Of a stretch of 64,000 nucleotides of DNA, positions 25,692 through 34,476 are shown one piece after another (within the stretch, counting starts at the first letter, position 1; each line of letters opens with the position of its first letter). The position numbers and the translations under genes were made by a program. Location: positions 1,029,501 to 1,093,500 of the forward strand of contig NZ_CP047030.1 of the NCBI RefSeq assembly GCF_009796825.1. Direction: 5' to 3'. The stretch is from Algibacter sp. L3A6 (lineage in GTDB: Bacteria; Bacteroidota; Bacteroidia; Flavobacteriales; Flavobacteriaceae). The notes beneath the pieces were generated by a model. It had not been told where the DNA came from. It did no database searches and saw only the letters and a program-made list of their open reading frames with translations.

Positions 25692-26521
25692 TCGAAAAAC
25701 AGCATAAGTACTAGCCAAAAAACAGGTAAAGCTTCTACCCAAAACGAAGCATAATAAATACTTTGTTTTTTGCTAGACCACAATAAAAATACTGCTGTAA
25801 GTATCGATAATATTAGTAATACCATTATTTTTATTTGATGCGTTTCATCTTTAAAAAACTCTAATAAAAAAAACACTACTAACAGAACCATACCCATTAA
25901 CTTGGTTCCTTTAATACCTATTTTTTGAGGTACGGTAGATAGTTTTAAACTATCGTATTGTAAATCTCTAATTTCAAAAGGTAGCATAAGCACCAACACA
26001 TAAAGGTAGCGCTGTATAGCTGTTATAATCACGTCGGTATCTACTGCATATTTATTTTCTATTATAGGAAGACACACCGTTACACCCATCCAAACTAATC
26101 CAATTAAGTAAATTTTAAGCCCGCCAATACTACGTAGATTATTCTGTTGATCTAAAAAAAAACGTTTTGGCAAAAACGGAATCGCATATAAAAAAGTGAC
26201 CACCCCAAACCCTGCAATACCCAACAAAGTAAAAAAGCTAAGTTGTAATCCATAATAGCACATTAAAATAAAGGCAAAAAACGAAAAAATCTGAATAGCT
26301 TTTAACCAACTTGCGAAGCCTCGATGATGAAATTTGGCCACTCCAAAATACTTAACAAAATTATATCCAGTAATTGACGCATAAAACACAAAGCAAAGCA
26401 CATTTTTTTCATAAGAAAAACCGAACTCTAAAAGTGTAACATAAGTAAGCGCATACACAGACAAAGCCACGTGAATACTACTATTCAAATAGAAATTAAA
26501 AAACTGCTTTAATAGCCTCAT
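25688..26521 (-). CDS. UbiA-like polytopic membrane protein
   Basis: A protein of about 277 residues with eight or nine hydrophobic helices. The start MRLLKQFFNFYLNSSIHVAL and the motif LPFEIRDLQYDSLKLSTVPQ (which resembles the second Asp-rich loop of UbiA prenyltransferases, with DxxxD spacing) point to the UbiA superfamily. The first Asp-rich loop (NxxxDxxxD) is degenerate here (YNFVKYFG), so catalytic prenyl transfer is doubtful. Start at ATG 26521 is chosen because the family begins there as I recall it; ATGs at 26596 and 26587 would add a poorly hydrophobic extension. It overlaps the anti-sigma gene convergently by four bases. Confidence 0.65.
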   Translation of the reverse strand: MRLLKQFFNFYLNSSIHVALSVYALTYVTLLEFGFSYEKNVLCFVFYASITGYNFVKYFGVAKFHHRGFASWLKAIQIFSFFAFILMCYYGLQLSFFTLLGIAGFGVVTFLYAIPFLPKRFFLDQQNNLRSIGGLKIYLIGLVWMGVTVCLPIIENKYAVDTDVIITAIQRYLYVLVLMLPFEIRDLQYDSLKLSTVPQKIGIKGTKLMGMVLLVVFFLLEFFKDETHQIKIMVLLILSILTAVFLLWSSKKQSIYYASFWVEALPVFWLVLMLFFD

Positions 26522-26642
26522 GCTGTAAAAATAAACAAACTGTTGATAACACATGTAAATGGTTAAAAACTTTCTGCTTTCTTCCATAAAAAACATCAAT
26601 TATTATTTATTTTTGCGAAATCTATAACAAATTGTAACTGTA

Positions 26643-29492
26643 ATGAATACAAACGCTTTCGCTTTGCGTCATATTGGTCCTAGAGCAGATGACCAAAATA
26701 AAATGTTAACAACCATTGGTGCCGATTCTTTAGATCAGCTTATTTACGAAACCATTCCAGATGATATTCGTTTAAAAAAAGGTTTGGATTTGGACGAACC
26801 AATGACAGAACATGAGTATTTACTTCACATTCATGAGTTATCCAAAAAAAACAAAGCCTATAAAACTTATATTGGTTTAGGTTATCATCCTAATATCTTA
26901 CCTGCAGTAATCCAGCGTAACATATTAGAAAACCCAGGTTGGTACACGGCTTACACACCTTACCAAGCAGAAATTGCTCAAGGTAGATTAGAAGCGCTTT
27001 TAAATTACCAAACCATGGTTATTGATTTAACAGGAATGGAAATTGCAAACGCATCGCTGCTTGATGAAAGTACAGCTGCGGCTGAAGCCATGAGTTTACT
27101 ATTTGCAGTTAGAGAACGTGACCAGAAGAAAGCAGGAGTAAATAAGTTTTTTGTTTCAGAAAACATATTACCACAAACGCTTTCTTTACTACAAACAAGA
27201 TCGAACCCAATTGGTATTGAACTTGTTGTAGGTACAGAAGAAGATTTTGATTTCTCTGAAGACTTTTTTGGAGCTATTTTACAATACCCAGGAAAAGACG
27301 GTCAAATTACAGATATCAAATCTTTTATTTCAAAAGCGAATGATAACAGAATAAAAGTAGCCGTTGCTGCCGATATTTTAAGTTTAGTAAAACTAGAAGC
27401 TCCAGGTAAATTTGGTGCAGATGTTGTTCTTGGAACCACACAACGTTTCGGAATCCCAATGGGTTACGGAGGTCCTCACGCCGCTTACTTCGCTACTAAA
27501 GAAGCTTACAAACGTGATCTTCCAGGTCGTATTATTGGTGTTACTAAAGATGCTAATGGTAACCGTGCTTTACGCATGGCTTTGCAAACACGCGAGCAAC
27601 ATATTAAGCGAGACAAAGCAACATCAAACATATGTACAGCACAAGTACTTTTAGCTGTTATGGCAAGTATGTATGCCGTTTATCATGGTCCAAAAGGTTT
27701 AACGCATATTGCTAATAAAGTACATAACAAAACAGCTATGTTGGCTGGAGCGTTAGAAAAGTTAGGTTACAAACAAGTTAACTCTTCTTATTTCGATACA
27801 CTTCAAATAAAAACGAAAGCAAAAAAAATAAAGAAAGTAGCCACCGAGAAAAAGGTGAACTTATACTACCCAGATAAAAACACAGTTACTATTTCTATAA
27901 ACGAAACCACTTCAATTAGAGATATAAACTATTTAATTTCTATTTTCGCTAAGGCTGCAGACAAAAAAACCATTAAAATTTCTTCTATTGAATCTTCAAA
28001 TAATATTGAAGAAACAATTCAGCGTCAATCAGAATTTCTAACTAGTGATATTTTCAATACACATCACTCAGAAACCGAATTAATGCGTTACATAAAATTA
28101 CTAGAACGTAAAGATTTATCATTAAATCACTCTATGATTTCTTTAGGTTCTTGTACCATGAAACTTAACGCTGCCGCGGAAATGTTACCATTAAGTATTT
28201 TTAAATGGGCAAACATTCACCCATTTGTTCCTGCTAAACAAGCCAAAGGTTATTTAACAGTAATTAAAGAATTAGAAGATCAACTTACCGAAATTACTGG
28301 CTTTGCAGCAACATCGCTACAACCAAATTCTGGTGCCCAAGGTGAATTTGCTGGTTTAATGGTTATAAAAGCATATCACGAATCTCGTAACGATCATCAC
28401 AGAAATATTTGCTTAATACCTTCTTCTGCACACGGAACAAACCCTGCAAGTGCTGTTATGGCTGGCATGAAAGTAGTTGTAACAAAATCTACAGCAGAAG
28501 GAAATATCGATGTAGACGATTTACGCGAAAAAGCAGAATTACATAAGGATAATTTATCTTGCTTAATGGTCACTTACCCATCTACACATGGTGTTTACGA
28601 GTCGGCTATTAAAGAAATTACACAACTTATTCACGATAACGGCGGACAAGTTTATATGGATGGTGCAAACATGAACGCACAAGTAGGTTTAACAAACCCA
28701 GGTAATATTGGTGCCGATGTTTGTCACTTAAACTTACACAAAACCTTTGCTATCCCTCATGGAGGCGGTGGCCCAGGTGTTGGTCCAATTTGTGTTGCCA
28801 AACAGCTTGTACCATTTTTACCAGGAAATCCTATTGTAAAAACAGGCGGAAAAAATGCCATTACTGCTATTTCTGCAGCGCCTTTTGGTTCTGCTTTAGC
28901 CTGTTTAATTTCTTACGGTTATATTAAAATGTTAGGTGCAGAAGGTTTAACAGAATCGACTAGAATAGCCATCTTAAACGCTAACTACATCAAACAACGT
29001 TTACAAGGTAATTTCGATACATTATATTCTGGAGAACGCGGACGTGCAGCTCACGAAATGATTGTAGATTGTCGCCCATTTAAAGCAAACGGTATTGAGG
29101 TTAGTGACATCGCGAAACGTTTAATGGATTATGGTTTCCATGCTCCAACAGTTTCTTTTCCAGTTGCAGGAACATTAATGATTGAACCTACAGAAAGTGA
29201 AAGCAAAGCTGAAATTGATCGTTTTTGTGACGCTATGATCTCAATAAAAAGAGAAATAGACAGTGTATCTAAAGACGATGACAACAACGTTTTAAAAAAC
29301 GCACCACACACATTAGATATGATTACGGCAGACGAATGGATTTTTCCGTACTCGCGCGAAACAGCAGCATTTCCGCTAGATTACGTAAGAGAGAATAAAT
29401 TTTGGCCAAGTGTTCGTCGTGTAGATGATGCTTACGGTGACCGTAATTTAATATGTTCTTGTACGCCTATAGAGGCTTATATGGAGGCATAA
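26643..29492 (+). CDS. gcvP: Glycine dehydrogenase (decarboxylating), P protein of the glycine cleavage system
   Basis: A 949-residue PLP enzyme of the full-length homodimeric type. It decarboxylates glycine and transfers aminomethyl to lipoyl-H protein. The N-terminal half (from FALRHIGPRADDQNKML, with YTPYQAEIAQGRLEALLNYQ) and the C-terminal half (ERKDLSLNHSMISLGSCTMK, LQPNSGAQGEFAGL) are both intact. The PLP Lys sits in HLNLHKTFAIPHGGGGPGVG. A perfect -7 box TATTTTTG lies at 26608-26615. gcvH and gcvT are not nearby, which is usual in flavobacteria. The 3' end carries a terminator at 29555-29588. Confidence 0.97.
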   Translation: MNTNAFALRHIGPRADDQNKMLTTIGADSLDQLIYETIPDDIRLKKGLDLDEPMTEHEYLLHIHELSKKNKAYKTYIGLGYHPNILPAVIQRNILENPGWYTAYTPYQAEIAQGRLEALLNYQTMVIDLTGMEIANASLLDESTAAAEAMSLLFAVRERDQKKAGVNKFFVSENILPQTLSLLQTRSNPIGIELVVGTEEDFDFSEDFFGAILQYPGKDGQITDIKSFISKANDNRIKVAVAADILSLVKLEAPGKFGADVVLGTTQRFGIPMGYGGPHAAYFATKEAYKRDLPGRIIGVTKDANGNRALRMALQTREQHIKRDKATSNICTAQVLLAVMASMYAVYHGPKGLTHIANKVHNKTAMLAGALEKLGYKQVNSSYFDTLQIKTKAKKIKKVATEKKVNLYYPDKNTVTISINETTSIRDINYLISIFAKAADKKTIKISSIESSNNIEETIQRQSEFLTSDIFNTHHSETELMRYIKLLERKDLSLNHSMISLGSCTMKLNAAAEMLPLSIFKWANIHPFVPAKQAKGYLTVIKELEDQLTEITGFAATSLQPNSGAQGEFAGLMVIKAYHESRNDHHRNICLIPSSAHGTNPASAVMAGMKVVVTKSTAEGNIDVDDLREKAELHKDNLSCLMVTYPSTHGVYESAIKEITQLIHDNGGQVYMDGANMNAQVGLTNPGNIGADVCHLNLHKTFAIPHGGGGPGVGPICVAKQLVPFLPGNPIVKTGGKNAITAISAAPFGSALACLISYGYIKMLGAEGLTESTRIAILNANYIKQRLQGNFDTLYSGERGRAAHEMIVDCRPFKANGIEVSDIAKRLMDYGFHAPTVSFPVAGTLMIEPTESESKAEIDRFCDAMISIKREIDSVSKDDDNNVLKNAPHTLDMITADEWIFPYSRETAAFPLDYVRENKFWPSVRRVDDAYGDRNLICSCTPIEAYMEA

Positions 29493-29554
29493 ACACCCTT
29501 TGAACATCGTAAAATAATAGAAAATAATTTATATATTTTTTAATAAGATTTTAT

Positions 29555-29588
29555 ATTGCCGATATATAAACCATATCGGCAATTTTAT
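29555..29588 (+). terminator. Terminator after gcvP
   Basis: The arms ATTGCCGATAT and ATATCGGCAAT (11 base pairs, perfect) enclose a seven-base loop; a short TTTT follows. The T tract is weak, so efficiency is uncertain. Confidence 0.6.
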
Positions 29589-29751
29589 GTCTTTTTCGTT
29601 ATTGAATTAACTCAAAATTGAATAACATTTTTGGCTTTATATAACTAAAAAAAATACGCAAGCCTTAAAACTACGGCGTGTTTTTCTAAAGAAATGGAGA
29701 TGTAAAGAGGACTTCTTATTGCAGTCCTTTTCAATTAAGAATTAGTAGCAT

Positions 29752-30810
29752 ATGAATATTAAAATCACCGGAACAGGAAGCTATATTCCTGATAATGTTG
29801 AAAAAAACGAAAATTTTCACAGTAACGAATTTTTAAATAGTGATGGCACCGTAATAAACGCTCCAAACGAAGTTATTGTTCGGAAATTTAAGGCCATTAC
29901 AGGTATCGATGAACGTCGTTATGCCAAGAATCACTTAAACACATCAGACCTAGCCTCTTTCGCGGCAGAAAAAGCCATTGAAAGCGCTAAAATTAATCGA
30001 GAAGATCTAGACTATATTATCGTCGCTCATAATTACGGCGATGTACGTCATGATAGCATCCAGAGTGATACCGTACCAAGTATGGCCTCTCGAGTTAAAC
30101 ATTTATTACGCATAAAAAGCCCAAACTGTGTAGCCTACGATTTACTTTTTGGTTGCCCAGGCTGGATACAAGGTGTTATACAAGCTCATGCTTTTATTAC
30201 AGCTGGTATTGCTAAAAAATGCTTAGTTATTGGTGCAGAAACGTTATCTAGAATTCTAGATCCGCACGATCGTGACTCTATGATTTATGGTGATGGCGCT
30301 GGAGCTGTTGTTATTGAAGCTACCACTGAAGAAGGTGGTATTATCAATCATAAATCTGCTACATATTCTTTAGACGAAGCACATTACATTTATTTTGGAG
30401 AAACGAACAATCCTGAAATAAAAGAAGACCGTCGCTATATAAAAATGTATGGTCGTAAAATTTACGAATTTGCATTAACAAACGTACCACTAGCCATGAA
30501 ATCGTGTTTAGATGAAGCTGGTATAGATATAAAAGAAGTAAAAAAAGTACTTATACACCAAGCCAACGAAAAAATGGACGAGGCGATTGTAAAACGCTTC
30601 TACAAACTCTATAATTTAGAGATGCCAGAAGGTGTTATGCCAATGTCTATCGCTAAATTAGGGAATTCTAGTGTGGCTACTGTACCTACATTATTCGATA
30701 TTATCTTAAAAGGTCAATTGGAAAATCAAGAAATTAATAAAGGTGATATCATTCTTTTTGCTAGTGTTGGTGCTGGTATGAATATTAATGCTATTGTTTA
30801 TAAACATTAA
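29752..30810 (+). CDS. 3-oxoacyl-ACP synthase III (FabH-like) family enzyme
   Basis: A 352-residue thiolase-fold condensing enzyme with complete Cys-His-Asn triad: Cys135 in LFGCPGW, His269 in LIHQANEKM and Asn305 in LGNSSVAT. The N-terminal start ITGTGSYIPDNVEKNENFHS and insertion around INAPNEVIVRKFKAITGIDE differ from housekeeping FabH and resemble a Bacteroidota-specific subfamily. It likely condenses an acyl-CoA or ACP thioester with malonyl-ACP. It is first in a tight unit with a methyltransferase (two bases apart) and a GT2 enzyme, suggesting synthesis of a modified lipid rather than bulk fatty acid initiation. The main fabH is expected elsewhere in the genome. Confidence 0.87.
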   Translation: MNIKITGTGSYIPDNVEKNENFHSNEFLNSDGTVINAPNEVIVRKFKAITGIDERRYAKNHLNTSDLASFAAEKAIESAKINREDLDYIIVAHNYGDVRHDSIQSDTVPSMASRVKHLLRIKSPNCVAYDLLFGCPGWIQGVIQAHAFITAGIAKKCLVIGAETLSRILDPHDRDSMIYGDGAGAVVIEATTEEGGIINHKSATYSLDEAHYIYFGETNNPEIKEDRRYIKMYGRKIYEFALTNVPLAMKSCLDEAGIDIKEVKKVLIHQANEKMDEAIVKRFYKLYNLEMPEGVMPMSIAKLGNSSVATVPTLFDIILKGQLENQEINKGDIILFASVGAGMNINAIVYKH

Positions 30811-30812
30811 AA

Positions 30813-31334
30813 ATGTACGAAAATAGTTTTCCTAATAAACGTTTTAAACATACTATTGAGTTCTTAAAAAAACATGTTTCAAACTCCGAAACTATTTTAG
30901 ATTTAGGCGTTGTAAACCCGTTTACTAAAATAATGGAAGAACATGGTTTTTCAGTAGAAAACACCAAAGGGGAAGATTTAGATGAAGACACCTCAACTAT
31001 AACAAACACTCAAGCTAGCGTTGTAACTGCTTTCGAAATTTTCGAACATTTACTTTCTCCTTACACTGCTTTAAAAGCTATTAAAGGAGATAAACTAGTA
31101 GCGAGCGTACCATTAAAATTGTGGTTTTCTTCAGCATATAGAAGTAAAACAGATATGCTCGACCGTCATTACCACGAGTTTGAAGATTGGCAATTCGATT
31201 GGCTTCTAGAGAAGGCTGGTTGGAAAATTATAGATCGTAAGAAATGGACAAACCCACCTAAAAAAATAGGAATTCGCCCTATTTTAAGACGCTTTACTCC
31301 GCGTTACTATATTGTTTATGCTGAAAGAATTTAG
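30813..31334 (+). CDS. Small class I methyltransferase-like protein
   Basis: A 173-residue protein. Motif I is shortened (ILDLGVVNPFTKIMEEHGF), and a motif IV-like segment (VVTAFEIFEHLLSPYTALKAI) resembles methyltransferases of the UbiG type, followed by KLVASVPLKLWF and a HYHEFEDWQFDWLLEKAGW segment typical of Methyltransf_11/23 proteins. The canonical GxGxG of motif I is replaced by LGVVNP, so SAM binding may be weak. It starts two bases after the FabH-like stop and precedes a GT2 gene; together they look like a lipid-modifying unit. Substrate unknown. Confidence 0.68.
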   Translation: MYENSFPNKRFKHTIEFLKKHVSNSETILDLGVVNPFTKIMEEHGFSVENTKGEDLDEDTSTITNTQASVVTAFEIFEHLLSPYTALKAIKGDKLVASVPLKLWFSSAYRSKTDMLDRHYHEFEDWQFDWLLEKAGWKIIDRKKWTNPPKKIGIRPILRRFTPRYYIVYAERI

Positions 31335-31393
31335 GCTATTCCATTCTGAATCGAAATAAATAAGTTTAACTTTGAATCTTAAATTTTAAACGG

Positions 31394-32245
31394 TTGAACA
31401 TCCATATAATAATCCCTGCGCACAACGAAGAAAGCTCTATCGGGCTCACTTTAGAATCTTTAGTAACTCAAACTCTGTTACCAAAACGCGTAGTGATTGT
31501 TAATGATAACTCAACTGATAATACAGGAAATATTGTTAGCGCTTACGCGGAAAAATATCCGTTTATTACTTTAGTAAACAATCAATCTTCCGAAGCACAT
31601 TTACCAGGCTCTAAAATTATAAATGCTTTTTATAAAGGTTTTGAAGTTTTAGATGAAGATTACGATATCATTTGTAAATTTGATGCCGATTTAATTTTTC
31701 CTGAGAACTATTTAGAACAAATTTCTAAGCATTTTAAAGCGAACACCAAACTTGGTATGGCAGCTGGATTTTGTTACATAGAAAAAAACAACGATTGGGT
31801 TTTAGAAAACTTAACCAATAAAGATCATATTCGTGGTGCTTTAAAAGCTTATCGAAAATCTTGTTTCTTACAAATAGGGAAACTAAAACCATCTATGGGT
31901 TGGGATACCGTCGATGAGTTACTTGCAAAATATTATGGCTGGGAACTTTTAACCGATGAATCTCTGCATGTAAAACACCTAAAACCCACAGGGATTAGCT
32001 ATAACAAAGCTTCCAAATATCTTCAAGGTGAAGCCATGTACAAAATGCGTTATGGTTTTACAATTACTTTAATTTCCGCAGTAAAACTTGCTTACAAAAA
32101 AGGAAGTTTCGCTTTATTTAAAGATTATATGTCAGGCTATTTTAAAGCTAAAAAAGAAGACATTACACCTTTAGTTTCTGTTGAAGAAGGTGAGTTTATT
32201 CGAGATTTACGCTGGAAAGGTATTATGAGTAAGTTCAAGAAATAA
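31394..32245 (+). CDS. Family 2 glycosyltransferase (TTG start)
   Basis: A 283-residue GT-A fold enzyme. The N-terminus NIHIIIPAHNEESSIGLTLE with VIVNDNSTDNT is the nucleotide-sugar site, and CKFDADLIFP holds the DxD-type metal motif. No transmembrane helix is present. TTG at 31394 must be the start: a TGA stop lies in frame at 31373-31375, no ATG or GTG occurs between, and the conserved first strand begins at codon 2. It is 59 bases downstream of the methyltransferase. Its acceptor is unknown; context suggests a lipid product of the FabH-like enzyme. Confidence 0.85.
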   Translation: MNIHIIIPAHNEESSIGLTLESLVTQTLLPKRVVIVNDNSTDNTGNIVSAYAEKYPFITLVNNQSSEAHLPGSKIINAFYKGFEVLDEDYDIICKFDADLIFPENYLEQISKHFKANTKLGMAAGFCYIEKNNDWVLENLTNKDHIRGALKAYRKSCFLQIGKLKPSMGWDTVDELLAKYYGWELLTDESLHVKHLKPTGISYNKASKYLQGEAMYKMRYGFTITLISAVKLAYKKGSFALFKDYMSGYFKAKKEDITPLVSVEEGEFIRDLRWKGIMSKFKK

Positions 32246-32282
32246 GTTTTCAAAACCTACCAAGCTAACACAATTTATCCCG

Positions 32283-32313
32283 CGTCATTTCGACGATAGG
32301 AGAAATCACATCA
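32283..32313. repeat. Short flavobacterial dispersed repeat (GTCATTTCGA type)
   Basis: GTCATTTCGACGATAGGAG followed by AAATCACAT resembles the GTCATTTCGA...GAGAAATCTCAT repeats scattered in intergenic regions of Bacteroidota genomes. Only one copy is in the window. The arms ATTTC and GAAAT can pair. Its function is unknown. Confidence 0.5.
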
Positions 32314-32357
32314 TCTTTTGTGAAAACTATATACGCTCGCAAAACAATGCGTTATTT

Positions 32358-33575
32358 CTAACCCAAACCAGTAATCGCCTTGGACACAATAAAACCACTC
32401 GTCCAAGCATTCTGAAAATTAAAACCACCAGTTACAGCATCAATATTTAAAACTTCACCAGCAAAATAAAGGTTTTCGTGTTTTTTACTTTTAAAAGTTT
32501 TAAAGTTTACTTCTTTTAAATTTACACCACCTGCCGTTACAAATTCCTCCTTAAAAGTACTTTTCCCATCAACATTAAATATAGCAGTAGTAAGTTGGTT
32601 AGCCAAAGCTTCCAATTGCATTTTATTTAAATCTGCCCAACGCGTATCTTCGGTCATTTGCGCTGCTAAAACCAGTTTATGCCAAAGGCGTTTTGGTAAA
32701 TCGAACTGTGTAGATTTAAATACGGTTTTCTTGGCTAAATCGAGTTTTAAGGTTTTTAAAGCATCCAAACAAGTATCAAAATCCTGACGAATAAAATTAA
32801 CTTCAATAGCAAACTTATAATCTCTTTTAGCTAATTCTATAGCTCCAAAGGCCGACAACTTTAAAATTGCAGGCGCACTCATACCCCAATGCGTAATAAG
32901 CAACGGACCTTCACTCCACAAATTAGTATCTGCAACGGTTATCTCAACGTTTAAAGCGACAACACCTGGAATATCGGTAATACGGTCATCTTTAATATTA
33001 AACGTAAACAGCGACGGCACAGGCTGTGCAACCGTATGGCCTATACCTTCTAAAAGCTTCCATATTTTTGGATTACTTCCTGTTGCTATCACAATTTTTT
33101 CAGCTGAAAAATCACCTTGTATTGTTTCTATTTTATAATGAGCTTCTAAATGCTTTATTGATTTTACAGCGTGATTCTTTAAAACCTCTACACCATACTT
33201 TTCAGCTTCACCTAAAAAACAATCGATTATGGTTTGCGAAGAATTGCTTTCAGGAAACATACGTCCATCATCTTCAATTTTAAGAGGCACACCTCTGTTT
33301 TCAAACCACTCTATGGTGTCTCCCGTCATAAATTGATGAAAAGGACCTCGTAATTCTTTTTCGCCACGCGGATAGTTTTTTACTAATTCCTGCGGCATAA
33401 ACTCAGCATGCGTCACATTACAGCGACCGCCACCAGAAACCTTAACCTTGGTTAACACTTCACTACCGCGCTCTAAAACAGCCACTTTCAAATCCGGATT
33501 TTGTTCCGCAATATTAATAGCACTAAAAAAACCCGCAGCGCCTCCGCCAATAATTATAACATTGTATTCCTTCAT
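32358..33575 (-). CDS. HI0933-family FAD-dependent oxidoreductase
   Basis: A 405-residue flavoprotein. The dinucleotide motif IIIGGGAAGFFSAINIAEQN at the N-terminus, the VSGGGRCNVTHAEF loop, IVIATGSNPKI and the C-terminal TAGGVNLKEVNFKTFKSKKH...LYFAGEVLNIDAVTGGFNFQ all match the HI0933/YhiN family, sometimes annotated as aminoacetone oxidase. The true substrate is not established for this group. It is cytoplasmic. It is divergently transcribed from the beta-propeller lipoprotein that begins 48 bases away, so they share a regulatory gap. Confidence 0.88.
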   Translation of the reverse strand: MKEYNVIIIGGGAAGFFSAINIAEQNPDLKVAVLERGSEVLTKVKVSGGGRCNVTHAEFMPQELVKNYPRGEKELRGPFHQFMTGDTIEWFENRGVPLKIEDDGRMFPESNSSQTIIDCFLGEAEKYGVEVLKNHAVKSIKHLEAHYKIETIQGDFSAEKIVIATGSNPKIWKLLEGIGHTVAQPVPSLFTFNIKDDRITDIPGVVALNVEITVADTNLWSEGPLLITHWGMSAPAILKLSAFGAIELAKRDYKFAIEVNFIRQDFDTCLDALKTLKLDLAKKTVFKSTQFDLPKRLWHKLVLAAQMTEDTRWADLNKMQLEALANQLTTAIFNVDGKSTFKEEFVTAGGVNLKEVNFKTFKSKKHENLYFAGEVLNIDAVTGGFNFQNAWTSGFIVSKAITGLG

Positions 33576-33622
33576 AAGTTTAAAAAACTCAGTAAATTTA
33601 CCATTTAAATTTTAAAGCTCAG

Positions 33623-34468
33623 ATGAACAAACTTATAATATCATTATTAATCCTTAGTGCAGGTTGCCAAAACAAGAATATTAAATTTCTAGGGGAGTTA
33701 TCAAAATCTTTAGATGAAGTTTCTGGAGCAGAAACCACCGTAAACTCAGACTATATTTGGATGCTTAACGACGGCGGAAATTCACCAAAACTTTACGGCG
33801 TTTCACCTAAAGGAAATATTAAAGAAGAAATAAAAATAGATGCAAAAAACAACGACTGGGAAGATTTAACCTCAGATGAAGAAGGCAACCTTTACATTGG
33901 CGATTTTGGCAACAATGATAGTAAACGCAAAAACTTATCTATATTAAAGGTAAAAAAGAAAGCCTTGAATGATAAAGGTAAAGTTGATATTGATCGTATT
34001 TCTTTTAGCTACCCAAACCAAGAAAAATTTCCTCCTAAAAATAAAAATTTATATTTTGATTGTGAAGCTTTTTTCTATCATAAAAACAATTTTTATTTGT
34101 TCACTAAAAGCCGTGTTAAAAACGACTTTGGAAAAACCTCTCTCTATAAGGTTCCTGCAAAAAAAGGAAAGCATGTTGCCGAGCTACTAGGAACCTTTGA
34201 TACTTGTAGTGATATGGATTGCTGGATAACATCGGCAGATATTAGCAGTAACGGAAAATCTATGGTGCTATTAAGCCCTAAATCAGTATGGCTATTTACA
34301 GACTTTGAAAATGATAACTTTTTCAACGGAACTACTACCGAAATCCCTATTAATGGCCGTATATCGCAAAAAGAGAGCATTTGCTTTAAAGACAATAACA
34401 CGCTATACATTACCGACGAAAAAGCCCATGGTAGTGATGGCAATCTATATGAATTTAACTTAAACTAA
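33623..34468 (+). CDS. Predicted lipoprotein with a beta-propeller-like fold
   Basis: A 281-residue lipoprotein (Cys15 in LILSAGC). The mature part resembles secreted propeller proteins: GAETTVNSDYIWMLNDGGNS, NDWEDLTSDEEGNLYIGDFG (an EDLT..GNLYIGDFG strand pair seen in NHL and esterase-like propellers), FDCEAFFYHKNNFYLFTKSR and CWITSADISSNGKSMVLLSP. The glutamate/aspartate in WEDL and DCEA may bind metal. Function unknown. It ends eight bases before the convergent phosphoesterase fusion gene. Confidence 0.7.
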   Translation: MNKLIISLLILSAGCQNKNIKFLGELSKSLDEVSGAETTVNSDYIWMLNDGGNSPKLYGVSPKGNIKEEIKIDAKNNDWEDLTSDEEGNLYIGDFGNNDSKRKNLSILKVKKKALNDKGKVDIDRISFSYPNQEKFPPKNKNLYFDCEAFFYHKNNFYLFTKSRVKNDFGKTSLYKVPAKKGKHVAELLGTFDTCSDMDCWITSADISSNGKSMVLLSPKSVWLFTDFENDNFFNGTTTEIPINGRISQKESICFKDNNTLYITDEKAHGSDGNLYEFNLN

Positions 34469-34476
34469 TACCCTCT

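Noticed and set aside
29704..29735. Attenuator hairpin (GGACT with AGTCC, then TTTT) in front of the FabH-like gene.
   Set aside because: The stem is only five base pairs with a nine-base loop; too weak to call in AT-rich DNA.
29752..32245. A flexirubin or aryl-polyene pigment cluster.
   Set aside because: Only one condensing enzyme is present, with no acyl carrier protein, dehydratase, ammonia lyase or exporter.
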